Shown: one piece after another, positions 1-7,160 of the stretch
Numbering within the stretch: the stretch's first letter is position 1
Layout: every line of letters begins with the position of its first letter
DNA from: Lysobacter sp.
Lineage (GTDB): Bacteria > Pseudomonadota > Gammaproteobacteria > Xanthomonadales > Xanthomonadaceae
Reading direction: 5' to 3'
Assembly: GCA_030151365.1 (NCBI GenBank)
Contig: JASLDW010000056.1
Location: 1 to 39,241, forward strand
Length of the DNA stretch: 39,241 bases
Notes under the pieces: model-generated
The model's database searches: none
What the model was told of the DNA's origin: nothing
What the model saw: the letters and a program-made list of their open reading frames with translations, nothing else
Made by a program: the position numbers and the translations under genes

Positions 1-173
1 ATCGGCTCAAGGCCTCGCAGGCGGGCACGTCCCGTCACCTGAAGTGGCTCGTGGTCAAACACGGAATGGCCGACTACTTCCTCGATCCAAACGACGGGCG
101 CTTCCGGCTTACCCGTCTCACCTCTAAGGGTGCTAAGTTCGTCGAGAAGCTCCTAGGGACCATCGACAAGTGA
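1..173 (+). CDS. 3' end of an unidentified small protein of an integrative element (partial)
   Basis: Only the last 56 codons are inside the window; the reading frame is open from the left edge to a TGA at 171-173. The peptide is basic and reads like the end of a winged-helix or small DNA-binding protein (it contains SQAGTSRHLKWLVVKHG and a short beta-hairpin-like FRLTRLTSKG segment), but no family is recognised. Its stop overlaps the GTG start of the next micro-ORF (GTGA). Together with the integrase downstream it forms a tightly packed strand-plus run, so it probably belongs to the same prophage or integrative element. An excisionase or repressor role is possible but only inferred from position. 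Confidence 0.55.
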   Translation, partial: RLKASQAGTSRHLKWLVVKHGMADYFLDPNDGRFRLTRLTSKGAKFVEKLLGTIDK

Positions 174-268
174 AGCACATCGTTGAATTTGTAAAGGCCG
201 GCCCGGTATACACCGCCCTCCTCGTCACTGGGGCGATCTGCTGGGCAATACACAGGGGAATCCTATGA
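170..268 (+). CDS. 32-residue putative membrane micro-protein, coupled to integrase
   Basis: GTG-started ORF. The GTG shares bases with the upstream stop (GTGA at 170-173), and its own TGA is embedded in ATGA at 265-268, the integrase start. The peptide has a short charged N-terminus (VKHIVEFVKAG) followed by one hydrophobic stretch (VYTALLVTGAICWAI) and a basic end (HRGIL), which suggests a single membrane-spanning helix. The double 4-base overlap is the main argument that it is translated, through termination-reinitiation. No function can be assigned. Alternatively it is a non-coding linker that happens to be open; 32 codons is short enough for that. Confidence 0.4.
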   Translation: MKHIVEFVKAGPVYTALLVTGAICWAIHRGIL

Positions 269-1455
269 AACTCAAGCAGCGAACCGAAGGCGGCACGTGG
301 TACGTGCATTTCACTGGACTAGGCGGCCAGAGAGTTCGTCTTTCGACCGATACATCCAGTAAAGATGATGCTTCCGTAAAGGCACATACAGTCGTCGCGA
401 AGTATTGGCTCGAAGCGGCCGGCACCAAACCCGTCGAGGGCTACACCGGGGACACCCTTGAGTCGATGCTGCGTCGTGCTTGGGAAGTCCTCTGGAATGC
501 CCCGGACGTCAAGAAGTCCAACAAGTACAGCAACAAGAAGCGAATGCAGAAGCTCATTCGCCTGGCCGGGCACTGGCGCCGAGAGTCGATAACGGCGGCC
601 AAGGTGCGCGATCTGTTGGACGGCATCACCACCGGCAAGAACAATCCCAAGCCGATCGCAGCGGCGACGAAGAACCGCTACGTGGCCATGCTCTCGGCCG
701 CCTACACCGTGGCACGGGAGGCGAACCCCTCCATTGCTATGCCCGTGTGGCCCCACTGGGAAGAAAACAACATCAAGGAACGCTACGTGTCCGACGACGA
801 GGAGGCGGCGATCCTGAAGTGGTACGGCGACAACATCGCCAAGGGCGACGACCTGGGCGCGTACAGCCGCGACCTGTTCGTGGTCCTGATCGACTCAGGG
901 ATGCGCTGCTCGGAGGCTATGCAGGAGATGGGCGCGGCCAGCTTCCGGACCCTCCAGGGCGGCAAGATCGGCGTCCACCTGAAGCACGGCTCCACGAAGA
1001 ACGGCAAGGGCCGCGTGGTCCCCCTGTCCGCCCGAGCTACCCAGGCGGCCCTTCGGATGATCGCCTCGCCGTACCACGGGTTGAACTCTAAGGGAGAGCC
1101 GAACTGGACCAGCCAGCTCGCCGGCCAGAAGTTCAAGCGCATCCTCAAGGACTGTGGGATTCAGGGTGTGACCCTGCACATCCTCCGCCACACCACGGCG
1201 TCGCGCCTGCTCCAAAATGGCGCCGACATCTACAAGGTCATGCTCTGGCTGGGGCACTCCAGCATCGAGGTGACCAAGCGGTACGCCCACCTACAACCGA
1301 ATGCACTTGTGGCTGAAGCGCATCTTCTGGATGGACGTGCAGATGTGCAGATGCCGTCATCTCCGGAAGTACATCCACTACTGACGGCACAATCACTAGA
1401 CGATGGCACAGTAGGGTCTTTCATGGAACCCCTCGAATCCTCGCTCAGTCACTGA
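265..1455 (+). CDS. Tyrosine-type site-specific recombinase/integrase
   Basis: 396 residues, the usual size for a phage or genomic-island integrase. The N-terminal 60 residues resemble an arm-binding region, residues about 65-170 a core-binding SAM-like domain, and residues about 180-350 the catalytic domain. Visible catalytic features are the first arginine in DSGMRCSEA, the HILRHTTASRLL box (H-x-x-R), the GHSSIEVT histidine and the nucleophile tyrosine in TKRYAHL. The ATG at 265 overlaps the stop of the preceding micro-ORF. The stop lies 17 bases before the 3' end of tRNA-His, so the gene sits exactly where an integrase next to its attachment site is expected. The 40-residue tail after the tyrosine is serine/proline-rich and not diagnostic. 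The enzyme would carry out integration and excision of the element lying to the left. Confidence 0.93.
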   Translation: MKLKQRTEGGTWYVHFTGLGGQRVRLSTDTSSKDDASVKAHTVVAKYWLEAAGTKPVEGYTGDTLESMLRRAWEVLWNAPDVKKSNKYSNKKRMQKLIRLAGHWRRESITAAKVRDLLDGITTGKNNPKPIAAATKNRYVAMLSAAYTVAREANPSIAMPVWPHWEENNIKERYVSDDEEAAILKWYGDNIAKGDDLGAYSRDLFVVLIDSGMRCSEAMQEMGAASFRTLQGGKIGVHLKHGSTKNGKGRVVPLSARATQAALRMIASPYHGLNSKGEPNWTSQLAGQKFKRILKDCGIQGVTLHILRHTTASRLLQNGADIYKVMLWLGHSSIEVTKRYAHLQPNALVAEAHLLDGRADVQMPSSPEVHPLLTAQSLDDGTVGSFMEPLESSLSH

Positions 1456-1471
1456 GATTCAAGAGAAAAAA

Positions 1472-1549
<78 letters not shown>

Positions 1550-1571
1550 ATTGAAACTTTTGCTACGCGAT

Positions 1572-1648
1572 TGGCGCGCCCGGCAGGACTCGAACCTGCA
1601 ACCACCGGCTTAGAAGGCCGGTGCTCTATCCGGTTGAGCTACGGGCGC
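1572..1648 (-). tRNA. tRNA-Arg (TCT)
   Basis: A 77-base cloverleaf on the minus strand: acceptor GCGCCCG/CGGGCGC, anticodon stem CCGGC/GCCGG with loop CTTCTAA giving anticodon TCT, T-loop GTTCGAGTC and an encoded CCA. It is the middle gene of the Pro-Arg-His array, with 22 bases to the tRNA-His gene and 23 to tRNA-Pro. Confidence 0.96.
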
Positions 1649-1671
1649 AAGGAAATCGATGGAGGAAGAGA

Positions 1672-1748
1672 TGGTCGGGGTAGAGGGATTCGAACCCCCG
1701 ACATCCTGCTCCCAAAGCAGGCGCGCTACCAGACTGCGCTATACCCCG
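1672..1748 (-). tRNA. tRNA-Pro (TGG)
   Basis: A 77-base cloverleaf on the minus strand: acceptor CGGGGTA, anticodon stem CCTGC/GCAGG with loop TTTGGGA giving anticodon TGG, T-loop GTTCGAATC and an encoded CCA. It is the first gene of the tRNA operon, about 70 bases downstream of a recognisable promoter. Confidence 0.96.
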
Positions 1749-1823
1749 ACGAGAGCCGTTCTTCCTGCCCCGCCCTGCGGTCCCCGCACACCGTGCAACG
1801 ACGCTCGCGAAACAACGTGCGGC

Positions 1824-1852
1824 ATTGTCGCGTCCGACCGCGGCACTGTCAA
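1824..1852 (-). promoter_or_regulatory. Putative sigma-70 promoter of the Pro-Arg-His tRNA operon
   Basis: On the minus strand a perfect -35 TTGACA (1847-1852) is followed by a 17-base spacer and -10 GACAAT (1824-1829, 4 of 6 matches). The bases after the -10 are GC-rich (GCCGCACG), as in discriminators of stable-RNA promoters under stringent control. The predicted transcription start is near 1817, upstream of tRNA-Pro. Read by eye, not scored. Confidence 0.6.
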
Positions 1853-1874
1853 ATTGCCGTGGCCCGCGTGCGAC

Positions 1875-2882
1875 TTACAGTCTGCGCGTGATCGCTTCGG
1901 CGAAGCTGGTCGTGGTGCCGCCGCCGCCGAGGTCCGGCGTCAGGTCGTCCTTCGCCTCGAGCGTGGCAATGATGGCGTTGCGCAGGCGCGCGGCCTGTTC
2001 CGGCATGCCGAGGTGGTCGAGCATCTGGCCCGCGGCGAGCAGCAACGCGCAGGGATTGGCGATGCCCTTGCCGGCGATGTCCGGCGCGGAACCGTGGACC
2101 GCTTCGAAGATCGCGGCGTTGTCGCCGATGTTGGCGCCGGGCGCGAGGCCGAGGCCGCCGACCAGGCCGGCGCAGAGGTCGGAAATGATGTCGCCGAACA
2201 GGTTGGTGGTGACGATGATGTCGAACTGCTCCGGACGCATCACCAACTGCATGCAGGTGTTGTCGACGATCATCTCGTTGCACTCGATGTCCGGGTACTG
2301 CGCGGCGATGACGCGCGCGGTCTTCAGGAACAGGCCCGAGGTCGACTTGAGGATGTTGGCCTTGTGCACGATCGTGACCTTCTTGCGGCCGATCTTGCGC
2401 GCCATCTCGAAAGCGTAACGGACGACGCGCTCGGCGCCCTTGTGGGTGATGCGCGAGGTCGAGGTCGCGACTTCGCCGTCTTCGGACACAGTCTGGCCTT
2501 CGCCGATGTACAGGCCTTCGGTGTTCTCGCGGATGGTGATGAGGTCGACGACCGCTGGGAAGCGCGACTTGGTGTTGGGGAAGCTCTTGGCCGGGCGCAC
2601 GTTGGCGTAGAGGTCGAAGGTCTTGCGCAGGGTGACGTTGATCGAGGTGAAGCCCTCGCCCACCGGCGTGGTGAGCGGCGCCTTCAGCGCGACCTTGTTG
2701 CGCGCGATCGAATCGAGCGTGGCCTGCGGCAACAGCTCACCATGCCTTTCCAGCGCGACCATGCCGGCGTCTGCTTCCTCCCAGGCGAGGTCAAGCTTCA
2801 TCGCGTCGAGCACGTGCAGGGTGGCGGCCATGATCTCGGGGCCGATGCCGTCGCCGCGGATCACGGTGATGGTCTGGGTCAT
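1875..2882 (-). CDS. NAD-dependent isocitrate dehydrogenase
   Basis: 335 residues, the size of the monocistronic isocitrate/isopropylmalate dehydrogenase family. It oxidises isocitrate to 2-oxoglutarate and CO2 in the cytosol (citric acid cycle). The family signature NLFGDIISDLCAGLVGGLGL is at 227-246. Substrate residues corresponding to E. coli Icd Ser113 and Asn115 appear as Ser80 and Asn82 (TSINVTLR), which favours isocitrate over isopropylmalate. Asp268-Ile269 (HGSAPDIAG) replaces the Lys-Tyr pair that binds NADP phosphate in E. coli Icd, so NAD specificity is expected. Start chosen at MTQTITVIRG because GAAGGA precedes it; an in-frame ATG lies 57 bases further upstream without homologous sequence. 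It is followed on the same strand by the glutaredoxin region and precedes the tRNA operon promoter. Confidence 0.9.
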   Translation of the reverse strand: MTQTITVIRGDGIGPEIMAATLHVLDAMKLDLAWEEADAGMVALERHGELLPQATLDSIARNKVALKAPLTTPVGEGFTSINVTLRKTFDLYANVRPAKSFPNTKSRFPAVVDLITIRENTEGLYIGEGQTVSEDGEVATSTSRITHKGAERVVRYAFEMARKIGRKKVTIVHKANILKSTSGLFLKTARVIAAQYPDIECNEMIVDNTCMQLVMRPEQFDIIVTTNLFGDIISDLCAGLVGGLGLAPGANIGDNAAIFEAVHGSAPDIAGKGIANPCALLLAAGQMLDHLGMPEQAARLRNAIIATLEAKDDLTPDLGGGGTTTSFAEAITRRL

Positions 2883-2998
2883 TGGTGTTTCCTTCTCTGG
2901 AGTACGGGCGTGGCGAAATGGCGCCCGAGGCGCGTCCACGCGGGAAATCGGTGCGTCGATTATGCCAGACGGCGGCGCATGGGGCCGCGCGCGAGGCT

Positions 2999-3262
2999 TC
3001 AGGCTTGCTGCAGCAGCGGCTCGAACTTGCCGGCGCGATGCAGGGCCATCATGTCGTCATAACCGCCGACATGGGTCTCGCCGACGAAGATCTGCGGCAC
3101 GCTGGTGCGCTTCGCCATCGCCACCATCTTCTCGCGCTCGGCGGGATCGAGGTCGACGCGCACTTCGCGCCATTCCAGGCCCTTGCTCTTGAGGAAGTTC
3201 TTGGCGGCCACGCAGTACGGGCAGACCTGGGTGGTGTAGAGGGTGATTTCTGGCGTGGACAT
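2999..3262 (-). CDS. grxC: Glutaredoxin 3-type dithiol glutaredoxin
   Basis: 87 residues, a single thioredoxin-fold domain. The active site CPYC is at residues 14-17 (TTQVCPYCVAAK). The cis-proline segment TSVPQIFVG and the glutathione-binding GGYDD motif are present. It reduces protein disulfides and glutathione mixed disulfides in the cytosol using glutathione. It is transcribed divergently from the BepA-like protease gene; the 143 bases between them hold the 11-base palindrome CACATGATGTG at 3370-3380, whose role is unknown. Length and motifs match GrxC of other gammaproteobacteria closely. Confidence 0.93.
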   Translation of the reverse strand: MSTPEITLYTTQVCPYCVAAKNFLKSKGLEWREVRVDLDPAEREKMVAMAKRTSVPQIFVGETHVGGYDDMMALHRAGKFEPLLQQA

Positions 3263-3406
3263 GGTCGGGATGCGGCGATTGACCTACATATGATGCGACT
3301 TCGGGAGCCGCTTTGCATTGCCCCGGCGGTACGGTTTACGGCAAATTCACGCCTGTGCCCCGCCGGCGCCACATGATGTGACGCGATCCACCCACCCCGC
3401 CACCGG

Positions 3407-5032
3407 ATGTCCCGAGTGCACCGCCACCTTCCCACCGCCCTCGCCCTTGCAATCACGCTCGCCATCGGCGTGGCCCGCGCCCAGCAGGGCCATCTGCCGG
3501 ACATGGGATCGTCGGCGGCGCGCATCATCACCCCGGCGGAACAACGCGAATACGGCGCGATGACGCTGGCGCAGCTGCGCCGCTTCGACTACACGCTGGA
3601 CGATCCGCTGCTGGCCGACTGGTTGCAGGGCGTCGGCAACCGCCTGGTGGCGTCGAGCGACGCCAATAGCACGCCTTTCACCTTCTTCCTGCTGCGCGAA
3701 CGCGAAATCAACGCCTTCGCCACCCTGGGCGGATACGTCGCGGTGAACAGCGGCCTGGTGCTGACCGCCGAACGCGAGGACGAAGTCGCCGCGGTGCTGG
3801 CGCACGAGGTGTCGCACGTCAGCCAGTCGCATGTCTTGCGTGCGGTCGAACGCGCGCAACGCGACCAGTTGCCGATCCTGCTGGCGATGCTCGGCGCGAT
3901 CGTGGTGGCGCAGAAGGCCGGTGGCGGCGGCAATTCCTCCAGCAACGCGACGATGGCCGCGGTCGCCGGCGCGCAGGGATTGATGGTGCAGCGCCAGCTC
4001 GACTATTCGCGCAGCAACGAATCGGAAGCCGATCGCGTCGGCATCCGCCTGTTGGCGCGCGCCGGTTACGATCCCAACGCAATGGCGGGATTCTTCGAGC
4101 GCATGGAAACCGCGATGCGGGCGAACCGTGGCGGCGACCGCGAACAGACGCCGGACTATCTCCTCACCCACCCGGTCACCGGCAGCCGCATCGCCGAGGC
4201 CAAGGCGCGCGCCGCCCAGATGAGCAGCGCGCCGGTCGTGACCAACATCGCCAGCCGCGACAATCCGCTGCTGCCGCCGGGCGTGCGCGTGCAGGTCGCG
4301 CAACGCAGTGCCAGCGGCATGTTCGACTACGCCAAGGAACGCATGCGCGCGCTCAGCGCGGACACGCCGGCACAGGCCGTGCAGGAATACGAACGCCTGG
4401 CGACCCGGCGCCCGCTCAGCGACGCGCAACGCTATGGCGAGGCCGTGGCCCGCCTCGCCGCCGGCCAGTTCGCCCAGGCCGATGCTTCCCTGGCTTCGTT
4501 GCTGCAGAAGCACCCGGACAATTGGTGGCTGGCGGTCGGCATGGCCGAGGCCGACAACGGCATCGGTCGTCGTGCCGAAGCGGATTCGCGCCTCGCCGCC
4601 CTAATCCATCGCATGCCGGGCAATCGTGCCATCGCGATCGCCTATGCCCAGATCCTCAACCGGCGTGGCGGGCGCGATGCCGGCCAGCGCGCGGTCGAGA
4701 TCCTGCGACCGCTCGCCGCCGACGGTGGCGACGACCCGACCTTCCAGAGCACCTTGGGGCGCGCCGCCGAACAGGCGGGCGACCCCATCCGCGCCGGCGA
4801 GGCCTATGCCCAGGCCGCCTACCTGAACGGAAATCCGCGCCGCGCCCTGCTCCAGCTCCACACCCTGAAGAACCGTCCGGACCTCGATTACTACGCGCGC
4901 ACCCGCATCGACGCCCGCATCGCCGCGATCACGCCAGAGGTGCTGGACATGCGCAAACAGGGCATCCAGGACATGGACGCAGGTCCAAACGAGGACAGGA
5001 ACCTTCGGCAAGCGCTTGATTCACTGAGATAA
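3407..5032 (+). CDS. M48 family periplasmic metalloprotease with TPR region (BepA-like)
   Basis: 541 residues. An N-terminal signal peptide (about residues 1-25, hydrophobic ALALAITLAIGVARA before QQ) exports it to the periplasm. The zinc protease motif HEVSH gives ligands His133 and His137 with catalytic Glu134; Glu207 in SNESEADRVG is the likely third ligand. Residues about 300-520 form alanine-rich helical repeats typical of the TPR part of BepA/YfgC. BepA helps assemble or degrade outer-membrane beta-barrel proteins such as LptD, and this protein has the same architecture and length, so that role is inferred. Start ATG 3407 gives a proper signal sequence. The gene ends 90 bases before phoB, with the Pho box between them. 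Confidence 0.88.
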   Translation: MSRVHRHLPTALALAITLAIGVARAQQGHLPDMGSSAARIITPAEQREYGAMTLAQLRRFDYTLDDPLLADWLQGVGNRLVASSDANSTPFTFFLLREREINAFATLGGYVAVNSGLVLTAEREDEVAAVLAHEVSHVSQSHVLRAVERAQRDQLPILLAMLGAIVVAQKAGGGGNSSSNATMAAVAGAQGLMVQRQLDYSRSNESEADRVGIRLLARAGYDPNAMAGFFERMETAMRANRGGDREQTPDYLLTHPVTGSRIAEAKARAAQMSSAPVVTNIASRDNPLLPPGVRVQVAQRSASGMFDYAKERMRALSADTPAQAVQEYERLATRRPLSDAQRYGEAVARLAAGQFAQADASLASLLQKHPDNWWLAVGMAEADNGIGRRAEADSRLAALIHRMPGNRAIAIAYAQILNRRGGRDAGQRAVEILRPLAADGGDDPTFQSTLGRAAEQAGDPIRAGEAYAQAAYLNGNPRRALLQLHTLKNRPDLDYYARTRIDARIAAITPEVLDMRKQGIQDMDAGPNEDRNLRQALDSLR

Positions 5033-5059
5033 ATTTGGCGTTCATCCATGGCGATGACG

Positions 5060-5098
5060 TTGTCATCGTATTGTCAATAAACTGTCGTCTCCTGTCGC
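5060..5098 (+). promoter_or_regulatory. Pho box (PhoB operator) upstream of phoB
   Basis: Direct repeats of the PhoB half-site [CT]TGTC[AG]N lie at 5060 (TTGTCAT), 5071 (TTGTCAA) and 5082 (CTGTCGT), exactly 11 bases apart, and a fourth at 5092 (CTGTCGC) after 10. The 4-base spacers between the first three are partly AT-rich (CGTA, TAAA). The 11-base direct-repeat geometry is the hallmark of PhoB boxes, so phoB is very likely autoregulated and the phoR-ppk-ppx genes behind it phosphate-responsive. Confidence 0.8.
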
Positions 5099-5122
5099 GA
5101 TCCCGCCATTTGGGTTCATCCC

Positions 5123-5824
5123 GTGCAGAAGCGCATCCTGATCGTCGACGACGAGCCCGCCATCCGCGACATGGTCGCCTTCGCCCTGCGCAAGGCCGAA
5201 TACGACGCCGTCCACGCCGGCGATGCCCGCGAGGCCCAGAACGCGATCGCCGACCGCCTCCCCGACCTGATCCTGCTCGACTGGATGCTGCCCGGCACCA
5301 GCGGCCTGGAATTGGCCAGGCGCTGGCGCAAGGACAGCATGACCCGCGACGTGCCGATCATCATGCTGACCGCGCGCGGCGAAGAGAACGATCGCGTCAG
5401 CGGCCTCGAGGCCGGCGTCGACGACTACGTGGTGAAGCCGTTCTCCTCGCGCGAGCTGCTGGCGCGCATCCGCGCGGTGATGCGCCGTTCCCGCGAGGAC
5501 GACGAGGAAGGCAATGTCGCGCTGGGCGCGTTGCGCATCGATGGCGCCGCCCATCGCGTGTTCGCGCAGATCGGCGACGACAATTCCCCGGTGGCGATCG
5601 GCCCGACCGAGTACCGCCTGCTGCATTTCTTCATGACCCACCCCGAACGCGTCTACACCCGCTCGCAGTTGCTCGACCATGTCTGGGGCGGCAGCGTCTA
5701 CGTCGAGGAGCGCACGGTCGACGTCCACATCCGTCGCCTGCGCAAGACGCTGGAACCGCACGCGCTCGACCACATGGTGCAGACGGTCCGCGGCGCCGGT
5801 TATCGCTTCTCGATTTCCGCCTGA
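5123..5824 (+). CDS. phoB: Phosphate regulon response regulator PhoB
   Basis: 233 residues starting at GTG (the only start that keeps the full receiver domain; no strong Shine-Dalgarno). The receiver domain (1-120) has the acidic pocket Asp9/Asp10, phosphoacceptor Asp53 (LILLDWMLPG), Thr83 and Lys105 (VVKPF). The C-terminal OmpR/PhoB winged helix runs from about 130 to 230, including the recognition region YVEERTVDVHIRRLRK. Phosphorylated PhoB binds Pho boxes and activates phosphate-starvation genes. It is followed 31 bases later by phoR on the same strand and preceded by a Pho box, so autoregulation is expected. Confidence 0.95.
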   Translation: MQKRILIVDDEPAIRDMVAFALRKAEYDAVHAGDAREAQNAIADRLPDLILLDWMLPGTSGLELARRWRKDSMTRDVPIIMLTARGEENDRVSGLEAGVDDYVVKPFSSRELLARIRAVMRRSREDDEEGNVALGALRIDGAAHRVFAQIGDDNSPVAIGPTEYRLLHFFMTHPERVYTRSQLLDHVWGGSVYVEERTVDVHIRRLRKTLEPHALDHMVQTVRGAGYRFSISA

Positions 5825-5855
5825 CGCCAGGCCCGACCGACCCGATGATGTGCGA

Positions 5856-7160
5856 ATGAGCATCCGTTCCGCCTGGTTCGCGACATTGTTGCCGCTGGGC
5901 GTCGTGCTGGCACTCGCGGCACTGGTCGGGATCTTCAGCGGGTACATCTGGGCCGCGCTCGCGATCGCCGCGCTCGCGGTGCTCGCCTGGCACTACTGGC
6001 GGATGCGCACGATCATCAACCGCATCGCCGCGCGCCGGCGCATCCGCGCGCCGGAAGGCGCCGGCATCTGGAACGAACTCGAGCGCCTGCTCGCGCGCCA
6101 GCAAGGCGAAGTCCGCACCCGCAAGAAACGCCTGCTGGCGATGCTGCGCACCTATCGCGCCGCGGCCGCGACACTACCCGATGCCGTCGTCGTGCTGAGG
6201 CGCAACAGCCAGCGCACGCTGTGGTTCAACAAGGCCGCGACGACCCTGCTCGGATTGAAGTATCCCGAAGACATCAACCGCCCGATCGGCGAACGCCTGC
6301 AATCGCTTCCGCTGTCGCGCTGGCTGGCCGCGGGCCGCAACGCCGAACCGATGCACGACGCGGCTTCTCCCGTCGATCCCAACCTGCGCCTGAACCTGCG
6401 CCTGATCCCGTATTCGGACGAATACTGGCTGCTGATCGCGCGTGACGTCAGCAAGCTGCTGCATCTCGAACAGATGCGCCGCGATTTCGTCGCCAATGTT
6501 TCGCACGAACTGCGCACGCCGCTGACGGTGCTGCACGGCTATCTCGACATGATGGACGATGACGACGGCAGCGAGACGTCGCGGATGTTCGCCGAGATGC
6601 GCCAGCAATCGCAGCGAATGGCGCAACTGGTGGAAGACCTGTTGACGCTGTCGCGGCTGGAATCGCAGGAACGCTTCGCCGACGACCACGTGGCGATGCC
6701 GTTGATGCTGGCGGTGCTGCGGCGCGAAGCCGATGCCCTGAGCCAGGGACGCCACGCCATCTCGATCACGGACGATGCCGATGTCGATCTGTGGGGATCG
6801 AACAAGGAACTGCACAGCGCCTTCTCCAACCTGATCAGCAACGCGATCCGCTACACGCCGGCCGGCGGCCGCATCGATGTCCGCTTCGCGCGCGAAGGCG
6901 ACGGCGCGGTGCTGGAAGTCGCCGACAGCGGCTACGGCATTCCCGCCGCGCATATTCCCAGGATCACCGAACGGTTCTATCGTGTCTCCACCAGCCGCTC
7001 GCGCGAAACCGGCGGCACCGGGCTTGGCCTGTCCATCGTCAAGCACATCCTGAACCACCACGAAGCCCGCCTCGACATCCACAGCGAGGTCGGCAAAGGA
7101 AGCACGTTCTCATGTCACTTCGGAAAGGAACGCGTCGTCCCGCGACCAGCCGCGGAATGA
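5856..7160 (+). CDS. phoR: Phosphate regulon sensor histidine kinase PhoR
   Basis: 434 residues from ATG 5856; the frame extends 59 codons upstream but that part lies within phoB and lacks family character. Two hydrophobic segments at about 6-28 and 30-48 form the short membrane anchor typical of PhoR, followed by a basic linker and a PAS-like region (about 100-195). The phosphorylated histidine is His217 in the H-box FVANVSHELRTPL. N-box (FSNLISNAIRYTP), G1 (DSGYGIP) and G2 (GTGLGLSIVKHIL) ATP-binding motifs are all present. The kinase/phosphatase senses phosphate sufficiency through the Pst/PhoU system and controls PhoB. The stop overlaps the ppk start by 4 bases (ATGA), so the two are translationally coupled. 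Confidence 0.94.
   Translation: MSIRSAWFATLLPLGVVLALAALVGIFSGYIWAALAIAALAVLAWHYWRMRTIINRIAARRRIRAPEGAGIWNELERLLARQQGEVRTRKKRLLAMLRTYRAAAATLPDAVVVLRRNSQRTLWFNKAATTLLGLKYPEDINRPIGERLQSLPLSRWLAAGRNAEPMHDAASPVDPNLRLNLRLIPYSDEYWLLIARDVSKLLHLEQMRRDFVANVSHELRTPLTVLHGYLDMMDDDDGSETSRMFAEMRQQSQRMAQLVEDLLTLSRLESQERFADDHVAMPLMLAVLRREADALSQGRHAISITDDADVDLWGSNKELHSAFSNLISNAIRYTPAGGRIDVRFAREGDGAVLEVADSGYGIPAAHIPRITERFYRVSTSRSRETGGTGLGLSIVKHILNHHEARLDIHSEVGKGSTFSCHFGKERVVPRPAAE

Noticed and set aside
1659..3062. 467-codon plus-strand ORF across tRNA-Pro and isocitrate dehydrogenase
   Set aside because: It runs through a tRNA and opposite a real enzyme; the sequence is low-complexity and has no family character.
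3370..3380. Palindrome CACATGATGTG between grxC and the BepA-like gene as an operator
   Set aside because: Only 11 bases and without a matching second site or known regulator; chance occurrence cannot be excluded, so it is mentioned only in the grxC entry.
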